This document shows positions 1-10,027 of a stretch of DNA of 28,815 nucleotides, one piece after another. Within the stretch, counting starts at the first letter, position 1, and every line of letters starts with the position of its first letter. The DNA is from Hypholoma sublateritium FD-334 SS-4. Lineage: Eukaryota; Basidiomycota; Agaricomycetes; Agaricales; Strophariaceae. A model generated the notes under the pieces. The model was given only the letters and a program-made list of their open reading frames with translations. It was not told the DNA's origin and did not search any database. The stretch lies in assembly GCA_000827495.1 (NCBI GenBank), contig KN817532.1:533691-562505 (forward strand). The letters run 5' to 3'. Position numbers and translations under genes: made by a program.

Positions 1-851
1 AGTCCCAGGCACTCTTCTTTCCAATTCCAATCCCTGATCAGGCCCCAGGCGCCATTCCGTTTAATTTCCCAGTCTAGTTCTGTGAAGACAACTTATTTCT
101 TATTTGTCCCTCTAGCTCGTGCCCGATAGATCGTTGTGGTTCAAGTTTAAGTTCTGAAATGGTTGCTTGTCTATTCCAAACTCCTAGCTAAGGTTTATAT
201 ACTGTACAGAGTGTCTAGCTACGAAACAAAATGGAAACAAGACAAAATACATATCTACAGTCCATTCTAAACCTTGAATGTGAGGCATACGATCCGCGTT
301 GACCGTTTCGGTAACTCTTTCCATTCCTAGCTGTTTCCGTTCATGGTCCGTGTAGACCTTCTGACCGGGTACCGCATGCTAGCTTCGTTCCCCTATGCCC
401 TAGGTCTTTGGGTTTTACTCTGGTCTACTATTCAGACCTTTGTNCCGCGAGCTAGCTGCCTGTGCGTGCATCATTACCGAGCTAGCTGGTGCATTTCTAG
501 GAATGGCATCAAACACATCGCGTATATTGATCGCGTGTGATGCATGTCTGTCACGTGCCTTCATTGCCTAGGCCTTCGTACATGTTTGTACAACCTATCG
601 AAGCTAGCTAGCTCCTGTATTATCGAGCTAGCTAGGGTATAGATTCCAATACAGCCCCTTTGATATATTTGTGTGAGCTAGCAGGACTCCATTTGGGTAG
701 TCTCAACCACCAATACCCATTCTGAGTTTTACTGTCTCTGAGTTTATTAACTGTGTACATATCTGCACGAATCAATTGCTGTCTGTCACAGTCTCTGAGT
801 AGGTGCTTATGTCTCTGTTATTTCACTGGAGCTAGCTAGGTCGGGTACCTC
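1..851 (-). repeat. LTR-like region downstream of gag, left copy
   Basis: Non-coding sequence directly follows the stop of the minus-strand gag tail. It holds at least six AGCTAGCT 8-mers (starting at 450, 480, 602, 606, 626 and 830). On the minus strand a TATA-like stretch (tatataaacc) lies near 195-205, as expected for the U3 end of an LTR. The purine-rich run aaggggag at the gag stop could be a polypurine tract. The outer border lies beyond base 1. One ambiguous base is present at 444; the inverted copy at the right end has T there. No pol sequence lies between gag and this region, so this is either a gag-only non-autonomous element or a deletion. The LTR identity is inferred from position, the inverted second copy and the TATA-like motif; the exact TG..CA border was not resolved. 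Confidence 0.6.
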
Positions 852-933
852 CTAGCTCCCCTTGTCTACATAGTGGAGTACGGCTAAAATCGAAAATCTA
901 GCGGATTTACACGCATAGACCGATCGCAGCGGT
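222..933 (+). repeat. Inverted repeat arm, left (matches 28113-28815)
   Basis: The reverse complement of 28113-28815 matches this stretch at roughly 95 percent identity by eye; most differences are single-base changes with a few 1-3 base indels. The match ends inside the gag coding tail near 925-933 and continues to the right edge of the window, so the arms probably extend further outside. The shared part covers the last 25 or so gag codons, ending VDKGS-stop, and the LTR-like region. Two retroelement copies in opposite orientation explain it better than one giant foldback. Confidence 0.9.
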
Positions 934-1886
934 ATCAATGGCATGCTATGAATATTTCCAGGCTGCATGAGAGCTCCGGCATGATTTGGCTGCCCTGCCA
1001 TTGCAGCTTCTGCCATCGTCAGCTTGCCTGCTTTTGTGGGAGTTGTCTTGCCAGGCTTCGGCGGGATCTGCTTGCTGTTTGACAGAGCGCTGCTCTGCAT
1101 ATTCTGCTTGGCTGCTGAGCTATGGGTGGTGGGACCAATCTGTTTCCCACTCCTGAGCTTCTTTTGTGTTTCTTCAAGTTTCTTCTGTGTGCTGGAGAGC
1201 ACGAGCTGTAAGAGGCAAATTTCCTTGTCTTCTTCCGGTGTCATTTCGTTTTTGCATGCCTCCTCCTTGTTTTCTGAATCGTCTATCTTGTTCCACATGA
1301 AATGTGCCTGTGGGAATGGTGCATACTCTTCCTCAGCTGTCTCTTCTTCCACCACCGTGACCATATTCGACGACCCCTGGTATTTCTGTGCATTGTGCCA
1401 ATGGTCAATCCGCTCCATGAGATTTTTCCCAGGGTTCACATGCACGTTCGGGCACTCCCCATTTGGTAACACAATCTGGTTCTCAGCGCTTCAATGGCAT
1501 AATCCCTTCTGTACATATTCATCCGCCTTAGGGCACTTGTATAGATAGTGCGTGGGGTTGGAACAGATACATTCATGCAGGCGTGTTCTCTGCAAATATG
1601 AATTATTGGCTGACTGCGCCTGCACTGTGTTCAAGGCCTGGGAATTGTAATTCCCATAGCTATTTTGCATCATGGGAGCAGGAGTCTTGGGCCAGTACTT
1701 TGATAATTCTTGTGCAAATTGTGCCATTGTGAGATTTCCTGCACTGCTGACTTGTTTTGCAATCTGGCTTGCATCGAATTGTTTGCGCTTGATCATGGGC
1801 TGTGTGCCATCAATGGCGTCTATTTTGTGGGAGCTGTAAGATGATGCAAGAAGTGCCGCTTTCTTGATCTTAGCGAGCTCCAACCA
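852..1886 (-). pseudogene. gag: Retrotransposon Gag, C-terminal part with zinc knuckle, broken by a stop
   Basis: This is the 3' third of a gag gene of an LTR retroelement, read on the minus strand. Gag forms the particle that packages element RNA. A zinc-knuckle-like motif CICSNPTHYLYKCP (C-x-C-x4-H-x4-C, one residue shorter than the usual CCHC) is followed by an LPNGECP..ERIDHWH segment; this order is familiar from basidiomycete Ty3/gypsy-type Gag. A TGA at 1491-1493 interrupts the frame just after YVQKGLCH, and the same frame resumes on the other side, so it is a point nonsense mutation (probably from TGG or CGA). The rest is charged and Gln/Lys-rich, ending VLHYVDKGS-stop at 852. The upstream part of the gene is cut off by the inserted element at about 1887-3490. 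Confidence 0.75.
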
Positions 1887-3490
1887 TGGCTGCTGTTTTC
1901 ATGTATCAACCCATGGTAGTTGCTCAAATAGAGTGATATATGCACAGTGGAAACTGCCCAAAGCCTTGGGAAGTTGCTCACTGATACATCATAGTGCAGT
2001 TGTCCCAGGCCCACCCCCACATGCATGAAATGGGCACTTGCCACTGTTTCCTAATGTGGCAGCAATGATCTTATATAAGCTAGTCTAAAAATAGAAAAAT
2101 GAGAAAAAAAAATTACTAAATTAGCAGAAAATTCAGAGCTATCCAAATATACCAAAATCATCACTCACATTGGAGGCACCGGGATTTAAGGGCCTCCCAA
2201 ATGTTGATCACCTATGTTGTCCAATATTTAAAGGGTAAATGTCCCTAATATTGCAACTTATATTTTATATAAGGGGTAAAGTAAAGGATATTCAGAATTT
2301 CGACAAAATTGGTAGAGTTGTGGCAGTGCAGTGGCGGTGCGGATCAGATTAGATAGAGTAGACTACACAGCGTTTGTCAGATGGAAACGACTGCGCGAGG
2401 ATGAGGAAGCGTGAGACAGAGAATAGATCACAACTTCTCCTCCTTACCTCGCCGAGCCATCCCTCCGCCACCGTTCCGGTCCGCCGACCCTCCTCCAGAG
2501 TGTAAGGCTGAAATATATTTTAAATATTAGAAAACCCTCTATGTTTGCCAATATTCTGTACATCGGATGCTATAAATGAATCTCTCAAATGGTTTTTCTG
2601 ACCAATGGGAAAAATCTCAGCAAAATTCCAATTGGCCAGGAATTTTATTTGGAACAATCTTTGATGTTGGCTGACATACAGAATTATGGCTAACATATGA
2701 GAATTTCTATTATTTTGAGTAAACTATAATCTCTCATATAACTGCATACTCAGAAAGTCAGTAAATCTCCAAGATTTTCTCCCTTTTAAAATATTATTCT
2801 AAGTTACATCCCCCCTAATATTTAAAATATTCAATTACCTGCAGGATTCACATTTGGGAGAGTTTTAAATCCCAACGCCCCCGATGTGACTGTAGGTGGC
2901 TTCCTTATTTGGTAAAATGCAAAATGAATTTTTGAACAGCTGCCTATTTGCAACATTGACCCCCTCAGAAAATGAGGAAATAACTTTTAAAATTCCCTAA
3001 AATTCATAAACTATCTGTATATGGAAAGAAATTCAGTGGTCTGCACAAAACAATGAAATAAGGGCCTTTTATCAGCTAATTATCAACTAGATTAGATGAC
3101 TTGCAATCTCATGTGCTACTGCCCAAAAGATGGACTTAGGCTGGATTTGGCAAAGTCCAGCTTGGCCTTCCATTTTGAGCCTGGGTGTTATTCCCATGCT
3201 AGGCCTGGGCTGATGGCTATTATTTATATTTGTTTGGATTTGAGGCCAGAATATGGCATGAGTGAGCCCGCACAATGTAAATAGAGGCAAGCAAGAGGTC
3301 ACACATTGGCTTTTGATGTGCATCAATGTGCAAACAAATAAGCACAGCACTGCAAAAGGCATGTCATAGCACTCAAAACATAGCCATTTGGCAGGCAGAG
3401 CATGCATGAGTTGCCCAGTGGGCAGTTTCTGCTGTGGATATATCTCCCTACTTAGATAACTACCCAGCTTTATACATACAGACAGCGGCT
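1887..3490. mobile_element. Non-autonomous TIR element inserted in gag (family A)
   Basis: The two ends form imperfect inverted repeats of about 75 bp. The left end reads gctgctgttttcatgtatc..ggtagttgctcaaatagag..gaaactgccca; the reverse complement of the right end reads gccgctgtctgtatgtata..ggtagttatctaagtaggg..gaaactgccca. It splits gag between the ..TQVAAV and LELAKIKK segments. No transposase is present. A clear target-site duplication was not found, so the borders are good to about 15 bp and the superfamily is undecided. A second element (2163-2891) is nested inside. A related left end is seen at about 14515-14640. Confidence 0.65.
2163..2891. mobile_element. Nested TIR element (MITE-like) inside family A element
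   Basis: Inverted arms of about 90-100 bp: left 2163-2258 (actcacattggaggcaccgg and on) against right 2802-2891 read in reverse complement (agtcacatcgggggcgttgg and on). Both arms share gggatttaa, ctcccaaatgt and taatatt blocks. There is no coding capacity. A GC-richer stretch at about 2320-2500 differs in composition from the rest and could be captured sequence. No target duplication was identified. Confidence 0.6.
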
Positions 3491-3864
3491 ACTTGTGTGA
3501 GCTTGTAGGCATCATCAGGGTAATGCAAAGGATCTTCAGCATGTAGCTGCAGTCGGAGATGATGATGGAAGGCTGGGTCGACACCGCCAATGAATTTATC
3601 ACTGATGGCTGTGTTGTTGAGCTGTCCTTGCTTCTTAAGATAATGCGAGATTTGTGTGAAATCATGGTAATATTCTCCAAACTGCACAGCACTTTCTATA
3701 GGCATGCGCATTTGCTTGTCAGTCATGGCTTTGAGGTTGACTATATTATATTTCCTTTCACTCTGAGATCCCGGGTATAACTTGTAGATTTTGTCCTTGA
3801 ACACTTTCCAGTTCGTTCCTTCAGCTGCTGGCTGGTTTTCCCACAAGTCGGGAGGTGTAGCTAC
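3460..3864 (-). pseudogene. gag: Retrotransposon Gag, central part
   Basis: The minus-strand frame runs from PPDLWENQPAAEGTNWKVFK to about VAAV. It contains the W..FKDKIYKLYPGSQSERKY pattern and the EYYHDFTQISHYLKKQGQL and DKFIGGVDPAFHHHLRLQL segments. This is the conserved core of basidiomycete retroelement Gag (capsid-like region). The frame is open across the whole segment, so the gene is interrupted here by insertions rather than by internal decay. It joins in the same frame to the N-terminal part across the element at 3865-4904, through the VAT codons held in the 8-bp target duplication. The last codons before the stop at 3460 probably belong to the family A element. Confidence 0.75.
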
Positions 3865-4904
3865 CACTTATATCAAATAACCTAGGTAATTACCTGGCAA
3901 ACGATTTTCCCTATACCATAGTAAGGTTTGAGATCTTGCTATCATAAATTGCTTAGTCTTTTCATTTCATTTACTGTACTATGAAATATTGAGATATTTC
4001 ATATGTGATTTCACCATTTGCCAAGTGCTTTCAATTTCAGGCATTACCTATGCTATTTCATTCTGCGATTTCACTTGGTGTCAGACATTTTCATATGCAA
4101 TCTCAACTTTCCTTGTGCACTATCAAAATGTGATTTCATATTACAATATTATATCTTGCCCTGAGAGCAGAATCTCAAACTTTGCCTTATATTTATGATA
4201 AAGTCTATTTTCCCATGGTTCTCAAATCCATTTTTGAGTTCTCAATTTTCCTGGAGGGGTTTGAAAGGAGTAGTCTCTAAGTGGCCAATCTTGGTGTTAT
4301 TAGTAAACACATGAATTAAATGTGTTACATGACTTGGCTGGGCTGGCTGGTACCCTATATTTACAATTGTTTCAATTTGAGGCCATAATATAGGGTCAGC
4401 TTGATTTTTTAATAGCAAAAAAGGCAGGGTGGAGGTCACATGTACTGTTATTGATCACATCTAAACACAAACAAAGCAACACAAAGCAGCAAGCTATGAA
4501 ATTGCACACTGAAACACTTGAAAGCACACAGTGAAAGCACACAGTAAAAGATGAGATTGGGCAGGGCAATAATATGAAATTGCAATTTGAAAGCAGCCAG
4601 TAACTAGTGAGATTGCAGTATGAAATTGCACACTGAAAGTGCACAGTAAAGGATGAAATCATGCCTGAAATACCAGTGGTAATTTATGAGATCTCTAGTT
4701 GAAAGCACTTAGCAAAAGATGAAATTGGACATGAGATATTTATGAAAGTGCACACTCAGTAATATATGAAATATCTCAATCTTTCATGATATATGAAATG
4801 AAATGAAAGAACTAGATAATCTATGAGAGGAAGATCTCAAACCTTACTCTGGTATAGGTAAAATGGCTTGCTGGTAATTACCTGTACTTATGATAGGAGA
4901 AATG
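3865..4904. mobile_element. hAT-like non-autonomous element with 8-bp target duplication
   Basis: A perfect 8-bp direct repeat gtagctac flanks the element (3857-3864 and 4905-4912), and the gag frame is restored across one copy of it. Long inverted ends of about 140 bp: 3865-4004 against about 4764-4904. They share ggtaattacc, ttttacctatacca/ttttccctatacca, agtaaggtttgagatctt and gagatatttcatat. The ends begin CA and the duplication is 8 bp, which suits the hAT superfamily. The interior has no transposase and is full of short repeats such as gaaattgcacactgaaag. The superfamily call rests on the duplication length and the CA ends only. Confidence 0.8.
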
Positions 4905-5341
4905 GTAGCTACTGGTGACAAGTCTGTAACTTTGAGAGGTGTGTAACAAAGAGCCTATTCTATTTTGGCTGCATCATCAATCTTGCATGGCTCCGCGGGC
5001 TGCTCGATCTTGCGGAAGAAATTTGAAAGTAATGTAGTGTCCCCATCAAATTTAGATGCCGAGTGATGCATGAGCACAGGCATTGTGTGCTTAGTATGTG
5101 TGTCAGTCATGGTTGTAGGTTTGGAGAGCTTCTTCGAATCTATGGATTTAAAAGCAAAGGTGGGTTGTGCGGGAGTTGTAGCTTCTAGTGATTGACTTGA
5201 CTGCTCGGAGTCCTTGGTATAACTAGCGGCTTGTTCGTGGGACTGATAGACTTGATCGGGATATGATAATTGACCAAACTCGTGTTGAGTCTGAGGTATG
5301 TATGTGTATGGAGAGGGTCCTGATGAAGGAAACCTATTCAT
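4905..5341 (-). pseudogene. gag: Retrotransposon Gag, N-terminal part
   Basis: The minus-strand frame begins at an ATG at 5341 (MNRFPSS..). It has a long Ser/Gln/Thr-rich head and then MPVLMHHSASKFDGDTTLLS and FFRKIEQPAE, which resembles the start of the conserved Gag core (KFDG..L..FF..IE). A TAG at 4955-4957 stops the frame right after AAKIE; the same frame then continues ALCYTPLKVTDLSPVAT up to the hAT-like insertion, so this is a point nonsense change, likely at a Trp codon. Upstream (5342-5410) the frame stays open without a better start. No 5' LTR was recognised to the right, so the 5' end of the element is missing or diverged. Confidence 0.7.
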
Positions 5342-5410
5342 TGTTATGTATTTGTGCCTTTGAAACCCCTCGCGGTGGGCTCCAAGTTGACAGATGAGTG
5401 GCAGGTGCAA

Positions 5411-8067
5411 GCAGCAAAGTCTGTTTGCCTAGGTACAAAGGCAAACAAATGTGTATGTATGTATGTAATTATAAATTCCAATGAATAAGAAATGAGAAAC
5501 GAAAGGCCTGCAGACACAGCTGCACGAGACCTGTGATGAAACTTGGGTGATGAATGCCACTCAAATTTCAGTGGGGATTTTAATGTACATGCTGCCATAT
5601 TTATACATTTCGTGGCTGGTGCCACTCCATCCTTTGGGTCCCTTCTACTTAATTCTATATGACTCCTCCATTTCTACTTCTCCATTGTCCTGTTTGACTT
5701 GCATTGTTGCTACTTTTATTTTCACTGTAAATTTATCACACGTGAGAATTTTAAAGTCATGCACCATGCATTTTGATCTGCTTTCCATATGGCGTCTTTA
5801 CTTTCTTTGTCTCGGCTACTTCTTTATCTCAGATTTATATCTATAATGATTTAGTTTTATTGTCCACATTTTCTTCTGAGTCAGATAGCTCGCGTGAATG
5901 TCTCCTGATGTGCTAAAAATATGCCAATGATGCGCTATTTCACAATAGTGCTTTGTGCATTTCTTTGTCAGTGTGTCACGTGTTTTGGGCACTTAAGTGA
6001 CTAATGCACCATTTTGTTGCTTAGGCGCAATGCATACCTTACACAAAATTTGAACATTGGCCAACCCCACTGTGACTAGTGACACAAATTTTTTTTCAGC
6101 CAAACTGAAAATTTGGCCATGCTAAAAAGTCAATTCTGCACTCAGATTGGACTAAGATTCAGATCAATATATTGTACATTTTAGTGTCAGAGCTACCTAA
6201 ACAATTTTTTTATTAAAATTTGACTGTTTCGACATGAAAAGAAAGAAAAATATGGGACAAACTATTTTTAGAACTAGTCTTGGTGACTGGCCACCAGCTA
6301 TGTGACCTGGGACACAGCACCAAATTTGGCCACATCCACTTCATTTGTGATGCATGATGGCCAAACAATTCAAAATGGTACAGTATTCAGTTCAGCAAGC
6401 ACAGGCAAATACTAGATCAAAGGTTAATGGATATGTAGTCCTCTTGCAGCATGAGGACTATGTCATACAAATTTTATAGATATAAAGAAATGTGTTTGAC
6501 CATCTTTTTAAGAAACCATGAATCCAAATGCTCATCTGCACCCTCTGGGAGGAGCTGCTATGTTTCAGTATCTTTGCGGAATGAGACCCATGCCCCCTCC
6601 TGGGCCACAAGACTTTGCAGTGGCACATTTGAATGCTGCTCTCAATAGTGGTGTCTTCAAACAACCATGGAACCATGGGCACTTTCCAATCTCCAGGCAG
6701 CTGCTGTCCATTTAGCCTCTCCATAGCCTTCCGATTCAGCAACATGTCAATATTCCAATTTCTAGTCAGCAAGTAGTTCCAGCACACAGCTTCTGCACCA
6801 GTTTGTCAGCTCCATGTTCATATTCCTTACAGATGTAAAAATCATAAAAAAATAACCCACCAATGATGACAATTCTCTCAATTGAAATTGATGTCCAGGT
6901 GCAGGACACTCTCTAGCAAGATAGCAGGAGGAATAGAGTACCTGTCATAACACTGAGTAATCCTTCCATTGTCAATGTATAAGATACAGTATCTGGTTCC
7001 TCTTACAAAAAAGTTATGCTGTCATGCATAATCACCAATCAGAGCTCAAGCATATTGATGATTTGCAGTATGTCGATTACAGGTGGTTTTATCTAGATAT
7101 ACATGTGTTTCCAGGGGATATTGAGCCATGAGAGCTTGGAATTCACTATGCTAGACCTCATCTCTCTCTTGACCTGCTCGGGTAACCTAAATACCACATT
7201 TCTGGAATACCCACATTGCAACAAAGCATTAGATATGGTTGGTGGAAAGGTGAACATCAAGGTCAAATGTCTCTAGAAAGTCATTCTGTATCTCAAAGAG
7301 GTAAATGTCTGGCCACCACTTAATGAAACCTTCAATGTATTAAATACAGCATGAGTACAGAGATGAATGATGAGATCTGGCAGGCAACTTACTGATACAT
7401 GATAGCTACCCAGCACTCTTGGATGCTCATTCTGAATGAATGTCTGCACAACCTGTCCTGTCCACCTCTAAAGAGCTAGCAGATACTAAACTGTCTGCTT
7501 CTTGACCCCTGTGTGAAGAGCTGTGATGCTTGCTGGATGAGCATCATGGCACTCAGGTCTTCAGACTAAAGGTTGGGAAGTCCTGGGAGAGACCTAGGGC
7601 AAGCCTGAGGTGTGCACCAGAGGAGAGAACAGCAGGAGGGCTGCCCAAAGTCTATTGGTGCTAGTAATGCCAGACCAGGCAGGTTCTGTGTAATCCTTAG
7701 GAGGACTTGTTTGACTGTCAGGAGGACTGTTTCACCCTCAGAAGGGGAGCTACTAATGCAAGCTCAAGCATAGGGATTTATGGCTCCAGTGATAATCAAG
7801 AGCAAAAGGTAAATCAATTAGCTAATACAACTGATGGACAACATATAGACTCAGTCATGTAACTACTATCTGGCTACTGAACATGTATTTATCCATTCAG
7901 GTCACAAGAGCAATCATCGCAGGTTTGAGTGTCAAAGACATCTGGGCAATAAGCTTCTTCTATGATTTAGAAATGTAATGGAAATTCTCCATTGGAATCA
8001 AGTAGAAATATATATTTGAGTGCTTTGCAATGTCACACAGCAAGGGAAGAAATGTTGAAATAACCTG
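5411..8067. other. AT-rich region without recognisable gene
   Basis: No intact gene was recognised. Seen here: a short gtat/tatg microsatellite near 5450-5466; overlapping ORFs of about 110 codons at 6458-6787 (minus) and 65 codons at 6518-6715 (plus), neither matching a family I know; and a short stop-poor minus-strand stretch at about 7240-7340 reading IKWWPDIYLFEIQNDFLETF, which looks like a relic of coding sequence of unknown origin. The region is probably old transposon debris. Confidence 0.5.
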
Positions 8068-9237
8068 ATGAAGGTTCTGACACTTGACATGGTAGGCCTA
8101 AATTGGGTAATCTATAAGGATTACTTCCTTTGGTCAATTAATGTCTGTGGGCTCCTTGACCACATTGATAGTTCCATGTTGAAATTTGCAAGACCTGTTC
8201 TACTTCCCAGGTGTGCAGCTGTGGCTAGAATGAGAACATTAGTAGCTGCAGCTAGAGCAGGCAATATTGAAGAAACAGAAGATCCCAGGGAGGAACTTTC
8301 AGAAGACTTGTTGGTGGCAGAAACTTTCCTTGTGCAGGACTGGGAAAAAAACTCAAAAGTAGAAGCAAGGGGAGGCCATCATCAAACAGCAGATTGTGGT
8401 AAGCATCCCCAATTCCCTCTTCATCAATATCTGTGGTATGAAATCAGTCTTCAAGATTTGGAAGGTGCTTTTCACAGTTTTCCAAAGTGAGTTGCAGATG
8501 ATTGCCATGGACATATAGCACAGGCTCCAGCTGAAGTGCTGTGGCAAGAAAGGCAATGTGCAAATCCATTTCATGAGGCTACACACAATACATGAAGAAT
8601 TGATGACACTTGGTCAGTCTATCTCCAAGGATGACTTTTACATGATTGTACTTAGTTCTCTTCCATCATTTTACAATGTGTTTATCTTGATGATCAATAG
8701 GACTGCACTGTTGCTAAGGACAACTGTTTTGTCTGAAGATCTCATGGACAGCACTATGCAAGAATTCAACCTTTGTACCTTGCATGTGGCACATGCAGGC
8801 TTGTCATCAAAGAAGGGCAACAACAATGCTGCATTCTATTCTGGCTTCAGCAATGGGGGAAAGAAAGGCAGCAATGGCAGCTTGAAAGGTTGCAGCAAGT
8901 GCCACAACTGTCACAAAGTCAGCCACTTCAAGGCCAATTGCTAAGCACCAGGTGGCGGCAAGGAGGGCAAGGGACCTTGTGAAAAGGGAAAGGCAAGAAA
9001 AAAGAGACAGCAGCCAGTGTGCATGATGGCAAAGATACTGACACAGCTTGGATGGCTATGTCAGCACCAGTAGCTGCTATAAGCATGCATAAGGTCTGGG
9101 TAGTAGCTCCACATAATTTTTATATCTGGGTGGGTAGCTACCTGTTAGACAACTCACACATGCTCTCTCTGCCAAATATTAATATTGTAGGTGCTACACT
9201 GCTAGGTTTGTTCCAAGCCACCTTCTGCTGTCAGTAA
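8068..9237 (+). pseudogene. gag: Ty1/copia-type Gag relic with CCHC zinc knuckle
   Basis: The start reads LTLDMVGLNWVIYKDYFLWS..GLLDHID, the N-terminal pattern of copia-type Gag (UBN2-like). After a frameshift before 8360 it continues as KQGEAIIKQQIVVSIPNSLF and on, then MTLGQSISKDDFYMIVLSSL, then a classical CHNCHKVSHFKANC zinc knuckle (C-x2-C-x4-H-x4-C), APGGGKEGKG, and after another frameshift a TAWMAMS segment. Three in-frame stops lie in the main frame: TAG 8360-8362, TAG 8516-8518 and TAA 8942-8944. The first and third sit where the family normally has Trp (VWKQGEA; NCWAPGGG). No protease, integrase or reverse transcriptase follows, so this is a gag-only fragment. Confidence 0.8.
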
Positions 9238-10027
9238 ATGTTTAGTATGTAAACATGTCCTTTTATGGCACATTTCATTGTCTGCAGAACACCTTCGCAG
9301 AAGGGGCTTGGATCAAGATGCCAAAAACTCTTAGAACGTTTAACAATGTACTGCTCCTCAATCTCACACTTGTTCACTCTAAAATTTTGGATTTACACTC
9401 ATTTTATGTTTATAGAACCATACAATTTTCAATGATCTGCTGACAATGTCTACTTTTTCTGTAATCTCTCAGGCCTTCACATAGTTCTGTTAACCACTAT
9501 TCCATGATTTTTGCTTTCATCTCAGCGACCTCTAGTGAGTCCCAGCTTATAAATATATACAATATATGTGTACTTACTGAGTTTATGGCCATAATACCAC
9601 CATCATGTCCCCTGCAAAATATCAATAGGGACAGTCAAAATTGGCAATTCAACTTTGATTCAACTTTGATTCATCGCACGATTCACGAGGCAATTCAACA
9701 ACCCAGAATCGCGTCATGAATCGTGGGAACAGTGAATTGAAGTTGAATCACTGAATCAGCTCTGGAGGTGATTCATGTGATTCACTTTTTTTATTTACTC
9801 TCAATTCACTTTCTGATTCACTCTGCTCATTTAAATATACTCAGAATATTAAATATATATTTCACAAATCACAGTAAGAAAGAATTATATAATATATTCA
9901 AATTTATCAAGTGCAAGTCAAGACTCAAAAGTCCCATCATTCTTGAACAGTGTACACGGCACCATCCCTTGATACTCCATACGAGAGAAATTTTGAACAA
10001 CACACACTAATTTTAACTCTCTAAGAT
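9238..10027. other. Non-coding stretch with GATTCA-rich repeats
   Basis: No gene was recognised. Between about 9636 and 9815 the heptamer-like word gattca/tgaatc recurs many times on both strands (for example caactttgattcaactttga against gtgaattgaagttgaatcac), giving a partly self-complementary block. The final part (9820-10027) is very AT-rich and probably holds the promoter and 5' UTR of the gene at 10028. Confidence 0.4.

Noticed and set aside
1024..1548. 174-codon plus-strand ORF
   Set aside because: Antisense shadow of the gag tail; low-complexity Cys/Ser/Phe-rich protein without motif.
6050..6400. Possible inverted pair around ttggccaa words
   Set aside because: Only short, gapped matches without consistent ends or duplication.
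6458..6787. 109-codon minus-strand ORF overlapping a plus-strand ORF
   Set aside because: No recognisable family, and both strands are open by chance; not enough support to call a gene.
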